DNA from: Lophium mytilinum
Lineage: Eukaryota; Ascomycota; Dothideomycetes; Mytilinidiales; Mytilinidiaceae
Direction: 5' to 3'
DNA length: 64,000 bases
Assembly (NCBI GenBank): GCA_010093605.1
Contig: MU004196.1
Span: 646,255 to 710,254, forward strand
This document shows, one piece after another, positions 22,701 through 34,578 of this stretch. The first letter of the stretch is position 1, and each line of letters opens with the position of its first letter. Position numbers and translations under genes: made by a program. Below the pieces are notes generated by a model. It was not told where the DNA came from, did not search any database, and was given only the letters and a program-made list of their open reading frames with translations.

Positions 22701-22987
22701 GTCTGGGGACAATGGACGTCTGGTATTCGAGCGGCCAGTGCCGGAAGGGAGGTGACGAGCGGGTACAGGTTGATATATGAGTCGCGTGCGACAAAGCGGG
22801 CGGCGGCTGTCAGCTGGCTGAAAGCGGTGATGGGGGTGGTAATATGGGGTGTGAAAGAGAGACAGTCGAATATATGGTACGGGAGAAGAGAAGTACGTGA
22901 CGACAAAGTGTCGAAGAGTGAAGAAGTCGAGGCCCGCGGTGGGGGAATCCGGTCTGAAGTCAAAGTGGCTGGGAAGATCGATGACAT
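19787..22987 (-). CDS. SOK1: TCP11/Sok1-family protein
   Basis: Single exon of 1066 residues from the ATG at 22987. A second in-frame ATG at 22666 (MDAPLSDSEADMV) would remove a 107-residue N-terminal stretch of low information and looks like the more conserved start. After a Ser/Arg-rich region there is a long charged coiled coil (about 240-310, rich in EEVKRAKK and EERRYRLEMEEK), then an IQ-like motif (KIQALWRSRWRR, about 335-350). The T-complex 11 domain occupies roughly 380-1040, with HNRVLVHELAIDKDFRL as a clear family signature. In yeast, Sok1 overexpression suppresses loss of protein kinase A, and animal TCP11 modulates cAMP signalling, so a role in cAMP/PKA signalling is likely. The biochemical activity of the family is unknown. 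Confidence 0.87.
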   Translation of the reverse strand: MSSIFPATLTSDRIPPPRASTSSLFDTLSSRTSLLPYHIFDCLSFTPHITTPITAFSQLTAAARFVARDSYINLYPLVTSLPALAARIPDVHCPQTALTDCRYTKNTMDAPLSDSEADMVITQTNDDIPEESDIMLSDTENGHVYAPPPRIAARFYRSSNSRRKSSAPSSRRNSISSTHSHQSNRSFRNVCQSNHVAQHLRRASILETRKARLADRAAHAEQVRLRAALAKATPRGSNSEERAIAAQQAREKHLAQVAASCAEEVKRAKKVAEDMKERKAAEERRYRLEMEEKLADAERRRAEYKKGTRRPRTTSLSPTNESKKAISGHTLTPEDAAKKIQALWRSRWRRNVVGAFVELGLCIDKVHDATFDDITLILAEEKVLSATSKIMSIFGLLTEGDVAANGTAVRTFLSAYLILGHPEHVFSKDGDQEQDLIRKAKDLIISFESALPRLTAYNNYTPAPIRLETVILAHGAFITAFNDWKARDSSAIIETMVATFVNLDAIWQSVKDETVDEVANEYRMGIRDNQVILLSKIRKLAGPERASLLIRKAIRESRRARPRRRPAGDVRPRLAMESSSPTGSVASTEVTGIEAEAASQLAESQRTATADGFQAREITKMFSVMPHNRVLVHELAIDKDFRLDPSPQAELREAMHRDLCDSMLKGFQNGEGNLWTMAMAENIREKLLRLLKPGNSMHTLISEALDQEHISTQLNQGLFSYEKFFSFTASILPKLCAPVRDAEVKALADELVEEGALPDMIEKIFKLLHVIDLLSLDYSNFLLMNAAPTLIKESAGYEARSFAQDLDSGKTTLQNTRRWWHNAAVNLHTEADRRDPANRPTTDKIYARGLVDLAIATPPLRDSDLPETLDLDRTRLLRIRADAVRITAIGGILLTAKNLLKRDVRSPWKAEAARMWETLKDGYTTDAAMPAKILSMIESSHAMPPATRAQLASTISRLLTQAQSGKLTDPVMKVLFQRLKTHIFSRISASSSGERVRAASTATEGLATTGLPEFIGQVGEIVETLGRVAVVDRGAHSVWYEQLSEEMERLGQEIEGQTAEGAVVET

Positions 22988-25134
22988 GCGGCAGCCTTCT
23001 GATGTCGTAAGCGAGTCAGAGCCCGCGCTAGAAGCTGATGGACAAGCAACCGGGCCTGCTCGACGACCTTGCGATACGAACCTAATCCTTCTGAAACGTG
23101 CCGTTGCAAAAGAAATGTGAAGGGTGCTATCGAACTCGCTGTCGCTGTCGCCGTCGCCTCACAGGGCTGTGAAGACCCCGAGCGTCTGCACCTTCGCCTG
23201 TGACGAGTCAACAACGACACCTGCCAACCAGGGATCAGTCCGTCAGGGCTCGAGGGTCACTTCAACCATGGAACGGCTTATCAAGACGCCACATGATGGC
23301 TGTATCACGCGTTCGAAGAAGTGATGAGTTAGCATCATCGCCATTAGTAGTCCTATTATGAGTAGACCTGAAGGACAATATCCAGTAGAATACTCGAAAC
23401 ACTAGGTATTCCTATATGAAACATGAATGCGTTCATCTGTTTGAGATCCCTAGGAAAACGCACCATTTAAAAATCAAATTAGACAACTAAGTAGGTAGCA
23501 GTATCGCTCTCCATTTCCCAGTCTCGTCCTCAAAGTCGACTATACCAATCTCACAACTTCCCTAACGTCTTATGCATCACCTTATCCCTTGGACGCCCCA
23601 TCAACCAACCGTATACCACAGCCTATCAACATTCCCCCGACCTTTCCAAACACCCCATCTCTATCCCACCCCTCTCCTGCACCCTCCCCCAAAAGCATCC
23701 AACACCACCTCATCCCCACTCCACCAACACAACCCCCATCCCCCATGACCTCCCCATCTCCACCCTCCCAGCCCCCCGGGAAAGGTTCCGGTGTGCTGGT
23801 CACTCACCCCACACCTAATTGGAGAAGTTCCGCGCGCACTCAACGTGAAACGCCTGACGACGAGCTATAGGGTCGGGCATGTGCTCTCATGTACTCGAAC
23901 ACCTATTCGACTCGAAGAACATGCACGGAGATGGTTTGAGCTCATCCCTAGATTTCTATTCGTGATTAGAGGGTGTTTGAAATACCGGGATCGGATAGGA
24001 GAAGAAAGCCATGAAAGGTCAGCAGGTCGTGGGCATGACCTCAAGAGTGTGAGCGTCTGCTTGTATACCCCGAGAGCTAGAGAGGGGCTTTTTCTTGGAC
24101 AGCTTGTTCTAGAAGTATGGATGGATCATGTGTGCATGGTCGCTTTGTTCGAATTCGAGCATGCTCGGTGGGGTAGGACGCATGATTCGCAGCTCTGGAA
24201 GTGTGGTTGCACGGCATGGGAGGATCAGTCGAGTAGAAGCCTCACTGCCCAGAGGCCCGGGTTGGGGGATCGTGAAACGAGGGTATTGGAAGGGGGTTGC
24301 CAGATCGGTCAATGATAGGGATGGCGTATTTGTGGGAGTGATGTTCCCAGCTCTCGCTGTTGCAGGTGGTTTTATCGAGAGCCTCCTTTCGATATCATTA
24401 GAGATCAGGTGGTTTCAAGTCTTCGTGAGCTCGCGATGGCTTGCGATTCTATTCCCACTCAAGCATCTGCGAATCATGTACCTTTCAATCGTCACATCAC
24501 ACGGCGCACCAAAATAGCACAGTATGATAATTATATCGTCGATACACCTATACTCTCAAACAATATCGGCAGGCAACACAACATCGGGATCGCTCCCGCG
24601 GTGGCCAACATCCCCATCCCCTCCTCTCGTCCAGGTCTATAGACGTGCTATAATTATACATAATCGCAAACACTTTTGGGGATCCCATTCCCAAATACGC
24701 CCCTGATCCCCTGGCTGCGCTTGCCCCAGTCAACTTTTTCGCCCTTCCCGCACTAAGATACAGAAGGGTAGTTCCGTTGGGTATAGCCGCCGAAAATGCC
24801 GCTCGTGACAAAAGAAAAAGGTTACACACGGGTTGTGGCTGAAGAGCCCGCTGGTGACGCTTGACGCTAAGCTCGCTGTCGTGAATATTTGCGTTGTATG
24901 CTTGCTGACTCGCTCGATCGCTTAGTCGCAAGAGTTACGTTCGATTCTCCTGGGGATGCTGAATGATCCTCCAGGTCATGCACAAATGAGATTCGTTAAG
25001 GCAGAAGGAGTGACGTGACTTTCGTAGAGCACGGGTGCGAGCCGGAAAAAATGCCGCAACCCGGTGTTCTCGAGGTCTATTCGTAGATATGTTTACAAAG
25101 CCGAAATATAGGTATCGTGGAAGAGGGGTCCAGG
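22988..25134. other. 2.1-kb intergenic region, no supported gene
   Basis: Lies between the TCP11-family promoter (left) and the 3' end of the Ser/Pro-rich gene (right). There is a C+T- and proline-codon-rich stretch at 23.6-23.8 kb. The longest open frame, 174 codons at 23791-24315, has no recognisable domain. I see no RNA gene. Confidence 0.5.
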
Positions 25135-26777
25135 TCATCGACCGGTACGCACGCCCACGGAAGATCGGCCGAGAAAAGAGCCGGGGAATCTGATGTCGTT
25201 AAGAAACTTGAGAAAGGCGCGTTTCCGTGATGGGCGCCGTTGGATCTGGGACGCGATTTGGACCATCGGTCCTACAATGTCTTCGTCGCCCAACTTTGGG
25301 AACTTGCCTTCGCTTTTGGGGTCGTTTAACGAAGGGATCTTGGTAAGAGGAGCTGGCTCGAGTGGTGATGAAGATGGCGGCTCCTGGCCGATTTGAGCGG
25401 CTCTCGCAATTGCAATGTCGTTGTTACTCTTCCACGACGCGTCGATCTCGGCCCATTTCTTCTCGGTGAGCATGTAGGTCTTTGACGTTGCGCCAAAGTA
25501 CTCGCCAGTCCGAACTTGGTGCTTGGTGAAGTTGCGCCGCGCTTGCTCCCAGTCAGCAAACAGTTGCTTGCAAGAGACGGTGTCGCAAACTTCCGGGATG
25601 TAGGGTTCCGGGTAGATGATAAAGTTTGCATGTCCAAGCTTCATGGACCATTCGTCGTTGGGATCGGCAATCATGATTGGGGGGATCTCTGATGACGGCA
25701 CAAGGTGTCCTGGACGCGTTGTCTGGAAGGAGGATATAGACGGTTTTGAAGATAGCGGTGGGGTTGCAAATCCGGGAATCTGAGGGGTGCCAGCCGGAGT
25801 GTTGTTGAATGAAAAGGTAGCATCGGCCACCGTAGGGGACTGAAGGGGAGATTGGGTGGGAAGATCGTCGTTGCGGAGCTTGACCATCATGGGCGGTAGT
25901 AAGGGAGTAGAAGCCAGGCGTTCACGGTGTAGTGGCTCTTCCTCCTCTTGCTCTTCCTCATCACGCATACTAGATTTGGTAATCTCAATCGGCGAAGAAA
26001 CAGAGCGCTGGTCCGGGTAGTCGGCGTTGCTCCTAGCAGGGGAGGAGAGAGCCTTGTCGACATGCTCAAGACCATGGTGTAACGAATCGGTCATGGACGA
26101 CGAGCGTGACATAGAGGGCGCTCGAGCTGGTGTCGACGATCTGCTGCCAATGCCCAGTCCTGACACGCCTCGGTCGCGTAGCCTCCGTGATAGAGAAGGA
26201 AAGCGATTCACTAGCTTATTGGTAATGGCATCGACGGGTGAGTCCCCTGAACGTCGTCGCTTCGCTGCATGCTGCGAGATGTACTCGAAGTCATCGCCAA
26301 ACGACTCGTCCGCCAGGTCGTATCCTCGACCAGACGGTGACTGGTGGTTCGACGGCCTGCTATGGGCACAGACTTCGACATCGCCTAAGATCACGTCAGA
26401 CGCTGTGCAAACGGGTGGGTCAAACGCTTATTGGGGGGCATACATAAACATGGCGAAAGCTCTCCGACGTCAACAAGCATGTAGTCGTCCTCGGGCTCGA
26501 TTGGCTCTTCGGCGAGCTTAGGCAGCTTGCCAGAGCCGTTAGGACCCTCAATATGCTCATGGGTAGGCGGACTCGACGATAGCGACGACGTGGAGCTGGG
26601 ATATCTGAGGTGGCCGCGCGAGAAGGTCGGAGTCAGCGGCGACGAGCCGTCGGAAACCGAGTAGAAGCCGGAGTCAGTGCAGGAATATACTGAAGCAGAA
26701 GGGTCTGAAGGCATGTCGGTGGTAATCCGCGGCGGCTGCCGGGCCGCAGCGAGGTTGGGGAGAAGTGAAGAGCGCAT
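25135..26777 (-). CDS. Conserved fungal Ser/Pro-rich protein
   Basis: Two exons, 26777-26444 and 26384-25135, joined in phase 1 by a 59-base intron (GTATGC, branch CTGAC, acceptor TTAG), giving 527 residues. The first 300 residues are disordered-looking, rich in Ser and Pro, with a nuclear-localisation-like KRRRS and an acidic EEEQEEEE patch. The last 170 residues are denser and look folded: HANFIIYPEPYIPEVC, CKQLFADWEQARRNFTKH, VRTGEYFGATSKTY and LTEKKWAEID. I recall this C-terminal pattern in fungal proteins annotated only as Ser/Pro-rich or hypothetical; its function is not known. Ser/Pro phosphosites and the basic cluster hint at a regulated nuclear protein, which is inference only. Confidence 0.8.
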
Positions 26778-29576
26778 GGCGCCTGGTGTTGTTGTTGACT
26801 TTCGACGGCTACCGGGGTCCCATCACCACTTTAAAGCGACGGGCAGCAAGGGCGCGTTCAGAGTGTGTTGGAGTGGTCGCTGTATAATGTTCCTGACTGG
26901 GACGGGTGGCGGGGCGCGAGGGTTTGGAAGCGTGCCACGAAGGCCAGACGTCCACGTAGGTACTGGGGATTTTGCTGTCGCGGGTGTCTGGACGCAAAGT
27001 CAGTGCCTGTCGGCCACACGTCCGCATTGGGCAGCCCCAGCACGTGAGACAGAAGATCAGGTGGCCAGTCAAGCCGTCGCACTCACCTGGTGCAATGTGC
27101 GTCGCGCAGCATTCGACGATCCGGACAGACAGAGGGCAGTCTGAGGCAGGCGGCGGCGCAGAAGGAGCATGAGGTGCAGCCAGCGGTTTAGAGGTCAGGC
27201 GTCAGGCAGACGGAAAAAGGCTGGGTAAATCGGCCGGGTGAGGGCGCGCATTTGTGGTCAACGAGGGCTCTCCGGGGCGCTACCTAGGTACCTCTCGTTG
27301 ACATCGGTGGCAGCATGGGATGCCAGGGCAGACGGCAGACTGCTGAGCTTGCCTGGACAAGGGTATGAGGGTGGGAGGTCGGTGGGAGGTCGCCGTCAGG
27401 GACGGGCCATGTCTCCTCCCAGCACAGCGTGCCACCCCAGCCCACAGCGGCAGCAGGCAAGGCAAGCCGTGAGCGTTGCGCTTGTTGTGCCGGCCGCCGG
27501 CCAATGCTTTTCTCTCTCGGCCCCGGCACGCCGGTCTCCAGCATTTGCTAGCTGTGCTAGCAGCAGGTGTTAGCATCGGTTGCCGTCTGCACATGGAAAC
27601 GGGCCTGCGCCAGAAGCACATCGTCGCTCTCCGAACCGCAGAAACGCAGACCCAGGCTGTCAACTGCCACTGCCAGACCCGCAAAGGCAGCGCCACAGCA
27701 AGGTCTCGCTCTCGCTGCTGCGCTGCTAACACTCTCTTACCGAGAAGAAAGCGGCGAGAAGTGGACCAACAGCAAAACTTTCTAGCGCTGACGCTCCCCA
27801 TTTGTCCTCTTTGGCGAGGACCGCGCGGGTCACAGTCGGAACGTCTCTGGTCTCTGAGTCTGCGCCGCCACAGCGAGCACGCCCACTTGCGGCTTTTGCT
27901 CGTAATTGTGGACGTCGCCCGTTGCGGCTTTTCCCATATAGCTCACACTGCGGAACCGATCGCGCAGGATGACTCGGGTTCCCTTTACTGTGCCTCTCTT
28001 GGGCTCTCCAGGCCGAGGTCGTGAGGGCGCAAGACTCAGGACAGGTTCAACCGACAACTCCAGGCGATGTCAGGATGTCTTCGAGGCGGTGCGCGCCGGT
28101 GGTGCGCCACGAGGCTCGACCTTCCGCGCCTCTGCCGTGCCCATTTGGGCCGTGGTGCCGCGCGGTGAGGTTGGGTGTGGCATCCTCTCCCACTCTGGCG
28201 GGCTCAGCGGGCAGAAGCAATCATCAGAGATAGCAGCTGCCACGACCACACCGACGCCCGGTCACGTCGTTGCTGGCCCGAACGGGGAGGTGTTGGAGCT
28301 GTCCTGTTGGCCCGTTTCTTGGTGTTGCTGGCCTTGCGTGCTCCTCCGAGGCGCGATGACACGCGGGCGCAGAGCTTGCTGGGCGGCGAATCGGGGAACA
28401 GCAGTACTCCAGCCGTCGACAGGTCAGCGATTGGCGTCCAGCTGTGCTCCCACAGCCCTGTTCCCGGTCGCGCGCTTGATCGTTTCCAGGGTCGCGTCGC
28501 TTTCCAGCAGCCCATCGCCAGGCACCGGAAGCCACGCCTACGATGCGCTGCGAGCATCTCCCGCCAGCACACCACGCCCAGTCCCGAGCATCGCCCTGCG
28601 CGGGGCTGCAGCAGCAGGAACAAGATTTCTCCGTGGGGGGCCGGTTTTGCTTCGACGAGACCCTTCTCACGTTCGTAGGCCAACACGCGTTGCTCCTCCC
28701 GCCCGCCAGACCTTGCGATGTGTAATCGCTACCGAGATCCAGCAGAGCCGGCCTGCACCCTAAACATGGCTCCCCGACTGGTCAGGGAAAAACCACATCC
28801 TCCAGGCGATGACGACAAAGCAGAAGAGTCCAGAGCTCGTGCTCGGCACCCGCTAGCAAGAACGTGCGGTGCCTTGTCCGGGACGGCACATCCATCCAAC
28901 GGCCTTGCGGCCGACCCGCGAGCAAACCAACGCTACCCGGGAAAAGGTTTGCTGGCCTGCGCAGACTTATCAGATTTCTCCCAGCGCAAAGCGTCCAGAA
29001 GAGGGCGGCGCAGCGGTCCAGTCGGTGAGGCCTGCCCGATAGCGATTGTGATGCGTCTGCATCAAGCCTCCCAACTGTGCGGAGCATTGCGTCTGCAGTT
29101 GTCCAGCACAACGTGGTTGCTGCTGATTTAGCCCGTCGCTGTACACTTGACAGATCCGTGTCTAGCGCGTCCGTTGCCCTATGGCCTTGCAGCTTAGTTG
29201 CGCCGTTTGATGCGCCGGGATCTGCACCGCTGCAGCCTGAGGTGCTGTTTCCGCGACCCGGCCAGCCGTCGGCCCTCTGCGAAGGTACAACGGTGAGTGA
29301 GAAAAACGTGGTCGCGAGAGTGTGGAGAGACCGTAAAAATGTATCCGGACCTATTATAACAGCTGTATGGTATTATTGGATGTTTCCCCACGGGGATATG
29401 CAAGACAAGTCGAAAGACAATCGAATGAAAGCTCTAGCCGCGGAGTGACATCGCAAGTGACATCGCAATCAGTGACATCGCGGTTCCCCACCGACAAGTA
29501 TATTCTGCAAACGCCAAGGGCACGCAATTGCTCTTGCTGGACACTACTTATCTCCGCACGATGGCGCCAAACCTTG
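26778..29576. other. 2.8-kb G+C-rich region without supported gene
   Basis: Upstream region of the Ser/Pro-rich gene (left) and downstream region of the polynucleotide kinase gene (right). From about 27.2 to 29.2 kb the sequence is G+C-rich, and both strands carry several overlapping open frames of 100-265 codons. These are low in information (Arg, Ala, Pro, Ser, Cys), show no domain and have no matching frame on splicing. I read them as chance frames of a G+C-rich intergenic stretch. Confidence 0.5.
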
Positions 29577-31611
29577 TCAAAGCCAATACTTGCTCCATAC
29601 TGCCTGCTCCTGCTCACTGCCTTCAAACTGTACGCAGATAAGCATCTGCCGAAAGCACAACATAGATGAGAGCACAATGCAGACGGACGTACCTTGAAGT
29701 CTACCCTAAAGATGTCTTGGAAGCCTTCCTCAAGCCTGGGTTCCCTGTACCTTGATGTAAAACTAGTGAAAGCAACTCTAGGAAGAATGGTCCGCTTTTC
29801 CGGGTTTGTCTAGAACATTTGATTAGCATGAGTAGTCAGAAATGTTACTTATGCCTGTCTATCATTCCCCAAACGGGTAGTCTGTCAAGGATACCAATAA
29901 CGTTGAGATTTTTGAGCTTACAAGGGGTCCGACGTTCAACGCTCGCACTGTGTCATTGTGCTCGCAAAGTTTCGCCGATGCAGTGAACAGGACGCAGCGG
30001 ATCGGTACCTTGAACTGCTTTGCTAGCTTGAACCAATGTGATCGGGTTTCTGGGTCTGCATTGGTGTTGTCTGTCAACAGAAGCTACTGTTAGCTGTACT
30101 CGACGCTTTCAGGACAAGGAACCATTGTTGCGTACCTACAACAACCGAGACCCCTTTCTCGAGGAAGACGGAAGCCGACTTTAGACATCTCTCGCGCTGT
30201 TTCAAGATGTTACTCCTCAGGCCGGGGAAAGCAGCACAACCACGTGCTACGAGAGAGGTTCTACAACACATACTGTTTTTAGAAGGTCCTGGTTTACACG
30301 TTCGTAGCCAAGGGGCTGAAGCTGTCGCCAATAGAAGGATGATTTGCCTGCTCCGGGGCTACCGCAGAAGAGAACGATCTCAAGTTCACTGCTTTTCGAG
30401 AATGAAACTAGCATTGTTAGCAATGCAATGCAATGCGTAATCTTGGTTTGCTCAACGGAACAATGGCCGCTGTGAATCCCAGTACATACCTGCATCAAGT
30501 GAGCTCTGAGACGGGGCTCCGATAAAGCTTGCAGGGTCGAAGTCCCGTTCGAAGGGCTGGGATTCTTCCTTCAAGAAATACTCCTCCGGAGTCAGGAAGG
30601 TGATGCCAACGTTGGCAGCGAAGTTCCTTTCCGAGGTTAGCTCAAAGAGCCCTTGTCGGCACCAAAGTCTTACCTGTCACTGCAAGAATGATCTTTCGGT
30701 GCTCCTGGAGTACCATTGCCCATGCGGCCTCCCGCATCCCCGACGAAAAAGGAATTCTCTAGATCCACCGAATCTAGAGATTCAAGGTCGTAGTCTTCGA
30801 GGAGTTCCTGCCACATCCCGATCCTAGGCTTCCGGTAATGGTCTCGCGTTGTGGCAGCATATACGCTAAGCGGAAGGTCAAGTTGGTTGAGCACGGCAGA
30901 CACCTTGCCTTTGAAATCTGCTAGTCGTTTCTGGTCGCTCTTGATGGTCTTTGGATTGGGTTTGAGACTTATCCCCCCCTGGTTGCTCACAACTGCGACT
31001 AGATATCTGCTCAGATGGCTTTAGCGAGCGGATGGCGACTAGGCTTGGACGTAGAACAAGAATGAAACGCACCCCTCGTCGTGAAGGCTCTTCAAAGTTC
31101 CCGGGACGCTGCCGTGCCACCATCTCCAGTCGTTCGCGTCACGTCCAAATCTATTCCCGGAAGCGGAGGCAATCAAGGTAGAATCCTGCAGGTACGCTGT
31201 CAGTCAGGATGATGAAACAGGTGGGCATACGAGTGGACACAAGCTAGCACAAACGTACAAAGTCAAAAGCTGCAATCTTGCGACGCTTGGCACCCGATTG
31301 GACAGCTTTGGCTCCTGCAGATGTCTGATAACGGCCGATGAGGAGGCTCTCGTTGACAACCCGCCATGACATCTTTTCGGGTTCTTTCTTTGAGGCTGGG
31401 GTGAAGAAGTTGGCAACAGCCTTGTCTGGGCTTTGTCAGTCCTCGAGGGCTTCACAGATACGATAGGCCTTGCACGCCGTTGCCCATGAGGCAGATGAGC
31501 ACCCAGCTTACTCGTTGTGGTTGATTGCTGCCGCTTCTTTAGCGGCGGCGGAGAGATGTCGCGGTCGTCAGTACTAGCCCTCTTTACAGGCACAGGCCGG
31601 TCGATCCCCAT
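29577..31611 (-). CDS. pnk1: Bifunctional polynucleotide kinase/3'-phosphatase
   Basis: DNA end-processing enzyme that removes 3' phosphates and phosphorylates 5' hydroxyls during single- and double-strand break repair. Ten exons join in phase: 31611-31512, 31425-31259, 31185-31073, 31006-30674, 30626-30490, 30407-30274, 30196-30136, 30070-29922, 29809-29693 and 29627-29577, giving 453 residues. The phosphatase half has the DxD nucleophile motif FDFDSTLI (Asp88/Asp90, split by intron 2), then VVSNQGGIS and the acidic FFVGDAGGR. The kinase half has the Walker A motif GSPGAGKSS at 299-307, a DNTNAD motif, and the C-terminal MNPEKR-like TNPEKR followed by VAFTSF. Both active sites look complete, unlike yeast Tpp1, which is phosphatase only. 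No FHA domain is present, as in S. pombe Pnk1. A short N-terminal tail carries a basic KKR and a PIP-like NKAVANFF at 34-41. Confidence 0.93.
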
Positions 31612-34578
31612 CTTGAAGTATTGCTTTTACTCTTCATCCGAAGTTTGGCGTTGTGGCCGTGTTGTGTTGGCAGTAATGAAGAAGAAAGAATGCAGAAGGA
31701 GGTGAAGTCCGGACGCGACAGCACGTGGGCACGTGCCTTTGATGATCACGAAAGGGTTGGAGGCTTTGACGTTCTAACTTCTACACTGATCAAGTACTGA
31801 CTACAACGAGCACTTAAATCTTTATACCTACTACGAAAGACTTAATCGTTCCGCCCAGGAGCTTCTATTGACTTTATCCATCGCTGCATATGAGCTCGAA
31901 ACACAGCTCGCGTTTACATTCACTCACAGCTTGTTTTCGAACAAATGATTCTGTTGATATGCAAGCGACCTGCTTTCTACTAGTAGTCCTTGCTGTAGGC
32001 GACTTTCTCGATCTATCAGATCTTCCTTAAAAATATCGTGCCAATCATAGCTTTACGTACACCTTTATCTACCCCCCATTTCCTCTCTCTTGCAGCGGAG
32101 CGTATAGGTCTACAGGCCTCATCTCTCATCACCTACTCTCATTCCGTAGTCAGCATATTCAATAGCGTTTCCAATCTAATGACGGCAGTCTCAATAGTCC
32201 GCATGATACTCGTACACCTCCAGAATCATTGCCAGCTTAAAACCTTCCCAAGTTCTGTCAGTGCTATTTATACGAGGACGTATCCGTGGCAATCTATATA
32301 CAGTCCAGTCTAGCGTAGGAGAACAACCCATTGTACGTATCCTTACTCTCCGTGGCAGCAATGAAGTAAGCATACTAACGTCGACGCACTTTCCGTGGTT
32401 GCAACCAGTGTCTCCATCAATACTTCGAGCTACCGAACGAGCTGTACTATGTTGGATTCGTCGACGATACTCGAGCTTAATTACTACTGGGCAACAAGGC
32501 AGTTAAGCTACGTAACTCCCAATTTTCAGTGTCTCTTCTAATGATATCAGTTAGAGGCTTTCCACATGTGGTATCGGTCATCTGAATTGCTCTATCATTT
32601 CCACTCCTTATGAAGTTCTTAACTACTTAGATAATCAATGGAAAAGATCAGCCATTCTCGATCTAATCTGTAGTGACTTGCCATAGATATCTTTACACTC
32701 TCATACATTGTTTATGGGGCTTGAACTTCCCATTGGGATCCGGGAGCCGTGGATACGCTATTAATCTGTATGCATTTTCTGATGATGTCTGGGTTAGCGT
32801 CGGAAGTTTATAGTTGTCCAGAATGCCAAATTTCTCTCATTTGGAAAGTCGAAGATACTGCAAAGCTCCTCACGTAGCGATAAACGAATACACGAATTTC
32901 TATTACGAGGCCGTGTACAAGTTACACGATTGGCCTTGCGTTCATGGGTGACATATGAGGAGCTTTCTCAGAAGTGACTCCACACTCGGTAACTCTCTCT
33001 CGGGAAAGATTGCAGCATGCGGTATATGATCAAGTCGTCCTCGTTGCCCGTAGCGAGATTGTTGATAATGGGGATAACCATCACGTATTTTCCGCAAACA
33101 CCGCAGAGAGGCTATTCAAACAGGCAGTCTGGTTCAGCTTCGGAATGATCACGGCTCTCCACCAGATTGGGTATTTTCGGCGCAAAATGTGATCCTACAG
33201 CGACATAGATGGCTTGTTGAACGACATCGTTGTCAGGGCTAAAGATAGGACCTCATGGTGGATATCGAATTGTTTTCTTAAAAGAGCTACTAGTGGTAGA
33301 ACATTAGTATCGGCTGAATGAAATCAGAGTCGATCACCCATAGTTTCTTTAAGAGTTGCACTAGAGAAGGAGAAAACGAGCTTTTGCATCATGAAGATCT
33401 ATAAAGTTCAACATTAGACAGAACAGTGGGTGGACGAGTAGAACTTGATGCACTTGTGCGGCTGTTTCGATGGGGATCGAACGTGCTGTAGAGGTCATAG
33501 CTAGTCGATGCGGTTGTGATGGCTGTAGCAATCCCAACAACACGAGAAGGTGGCAGATAGAGCTTTCAGTCTCGGTTTTTGCTATCCCATATCTAGTACT
33601 AGCAGCTCCTCATGCTCTTCAAGTTCCGCATCGCTTTAAAACGCGAGTGTATCTTCGTAACGTCAGCTTGATTGCTATTATCCCTGAAGGTTGCCGACTT
33701 TTATCATTTCGTGGTAGTGCTTAGCATCATGAAATTTCGATGTATTCCCATCACCACTCTCTTCTTCCCTCCTCCCATCGCACTGCTACTGGGACTTAGT
33801 TAATCACCAGCCCAGCAACCCACTCCCATTATAGGAGACGACGGCTTTCCCTGCTCACCCACGACCCAGCTCATGGGGCGGGACCTCCTTCGTTTTTAAA
33901 AACTCAACCTGAATCCAACACTACTCTACAGAGGAAAAGCAGCTGATAGCTGTCGCTATATACGAAGGAGGACTATCAGACACGTGAGACGGAAACGAGT
34001 CACGTGTCAATCACTCATGTTAGTCACTTATTGTTGATATACAGGCCGTAGCGTCTGAATAGTAAGGGAAGACGAACATTTGGCAAATGAGCGCCAGGTT
34101 TGCTGAGTGTTTGCTAGTGCAGACTGGGCGGTAAGACGGAGAGATCATTGATGGTGTCATTGAGGATGGTAGACGAGTTGCAGTGGACGTGAAGGCTGAG
34201 CTGATGGAGAAAGTAATGATGAGAGCGAAATCGTGAGGGCAAGCAGTATGAGAGCGAAGTAGGAGACGATAAGTGGTTCAATGAAGCGTGCCTTGTCGAA
34301 TAAAAACTAAGTTCTAAGCGCTTTTCATAGTGCCTCGACAAACACTTCTTTGCCGCTGTTACGAGGACTTCGATGCTTCCAGCCTTCCGAACGATACTGG
34401 AGTCTACGAATTTGGACGACTGGTAAACTTACCAAGTCACCTCGGAAGGTGGAGTGTTTAGGTATAAAATCTGGGAAATTTGAGCATTTTTCCACTGTCC
34501 GTTGCCTTTCAAAGTACGGGATTCCACCCGGGGTATCATGCCAGAACTCCGATGCCTCCAAATATAGCAGTTCTCGTC
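31612..34578. other. 3-kb A+T-richer gap, no supported gene
   Basis: Contains the polynucleotide kinase promoter (left) and the 3' flank of MED18 (right). From about 31.9 to 33.7 kb, composition shifts towards A+T and all frames are broken into pieces under 100 codons. Short coding-like islands such as ILDLICSDLP (about 32.66 kb) faintly recall a LINE endonuclease, but they are too weak to call. The stretch may be a decayed repeat. No terminal repeats were found. Confidence 0.4.

Noticed and set aside
27476-29131. Cluster of long overlapping open frames on both strands
   Set aside because: All overlap each other, share the G+C-rich composition, lack domains and change identity with every frame. 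They are best explained by few stop codons in G+C-rich sequence.
32640-32800. LINE-like endonuclease or reverse-transcriptase fragments
   Set aside because: A few residues (ILDLICSDLP, FSDDV) recall these domains, but they are not in a consistent frame or spacing, and no flanking element structure was seen.
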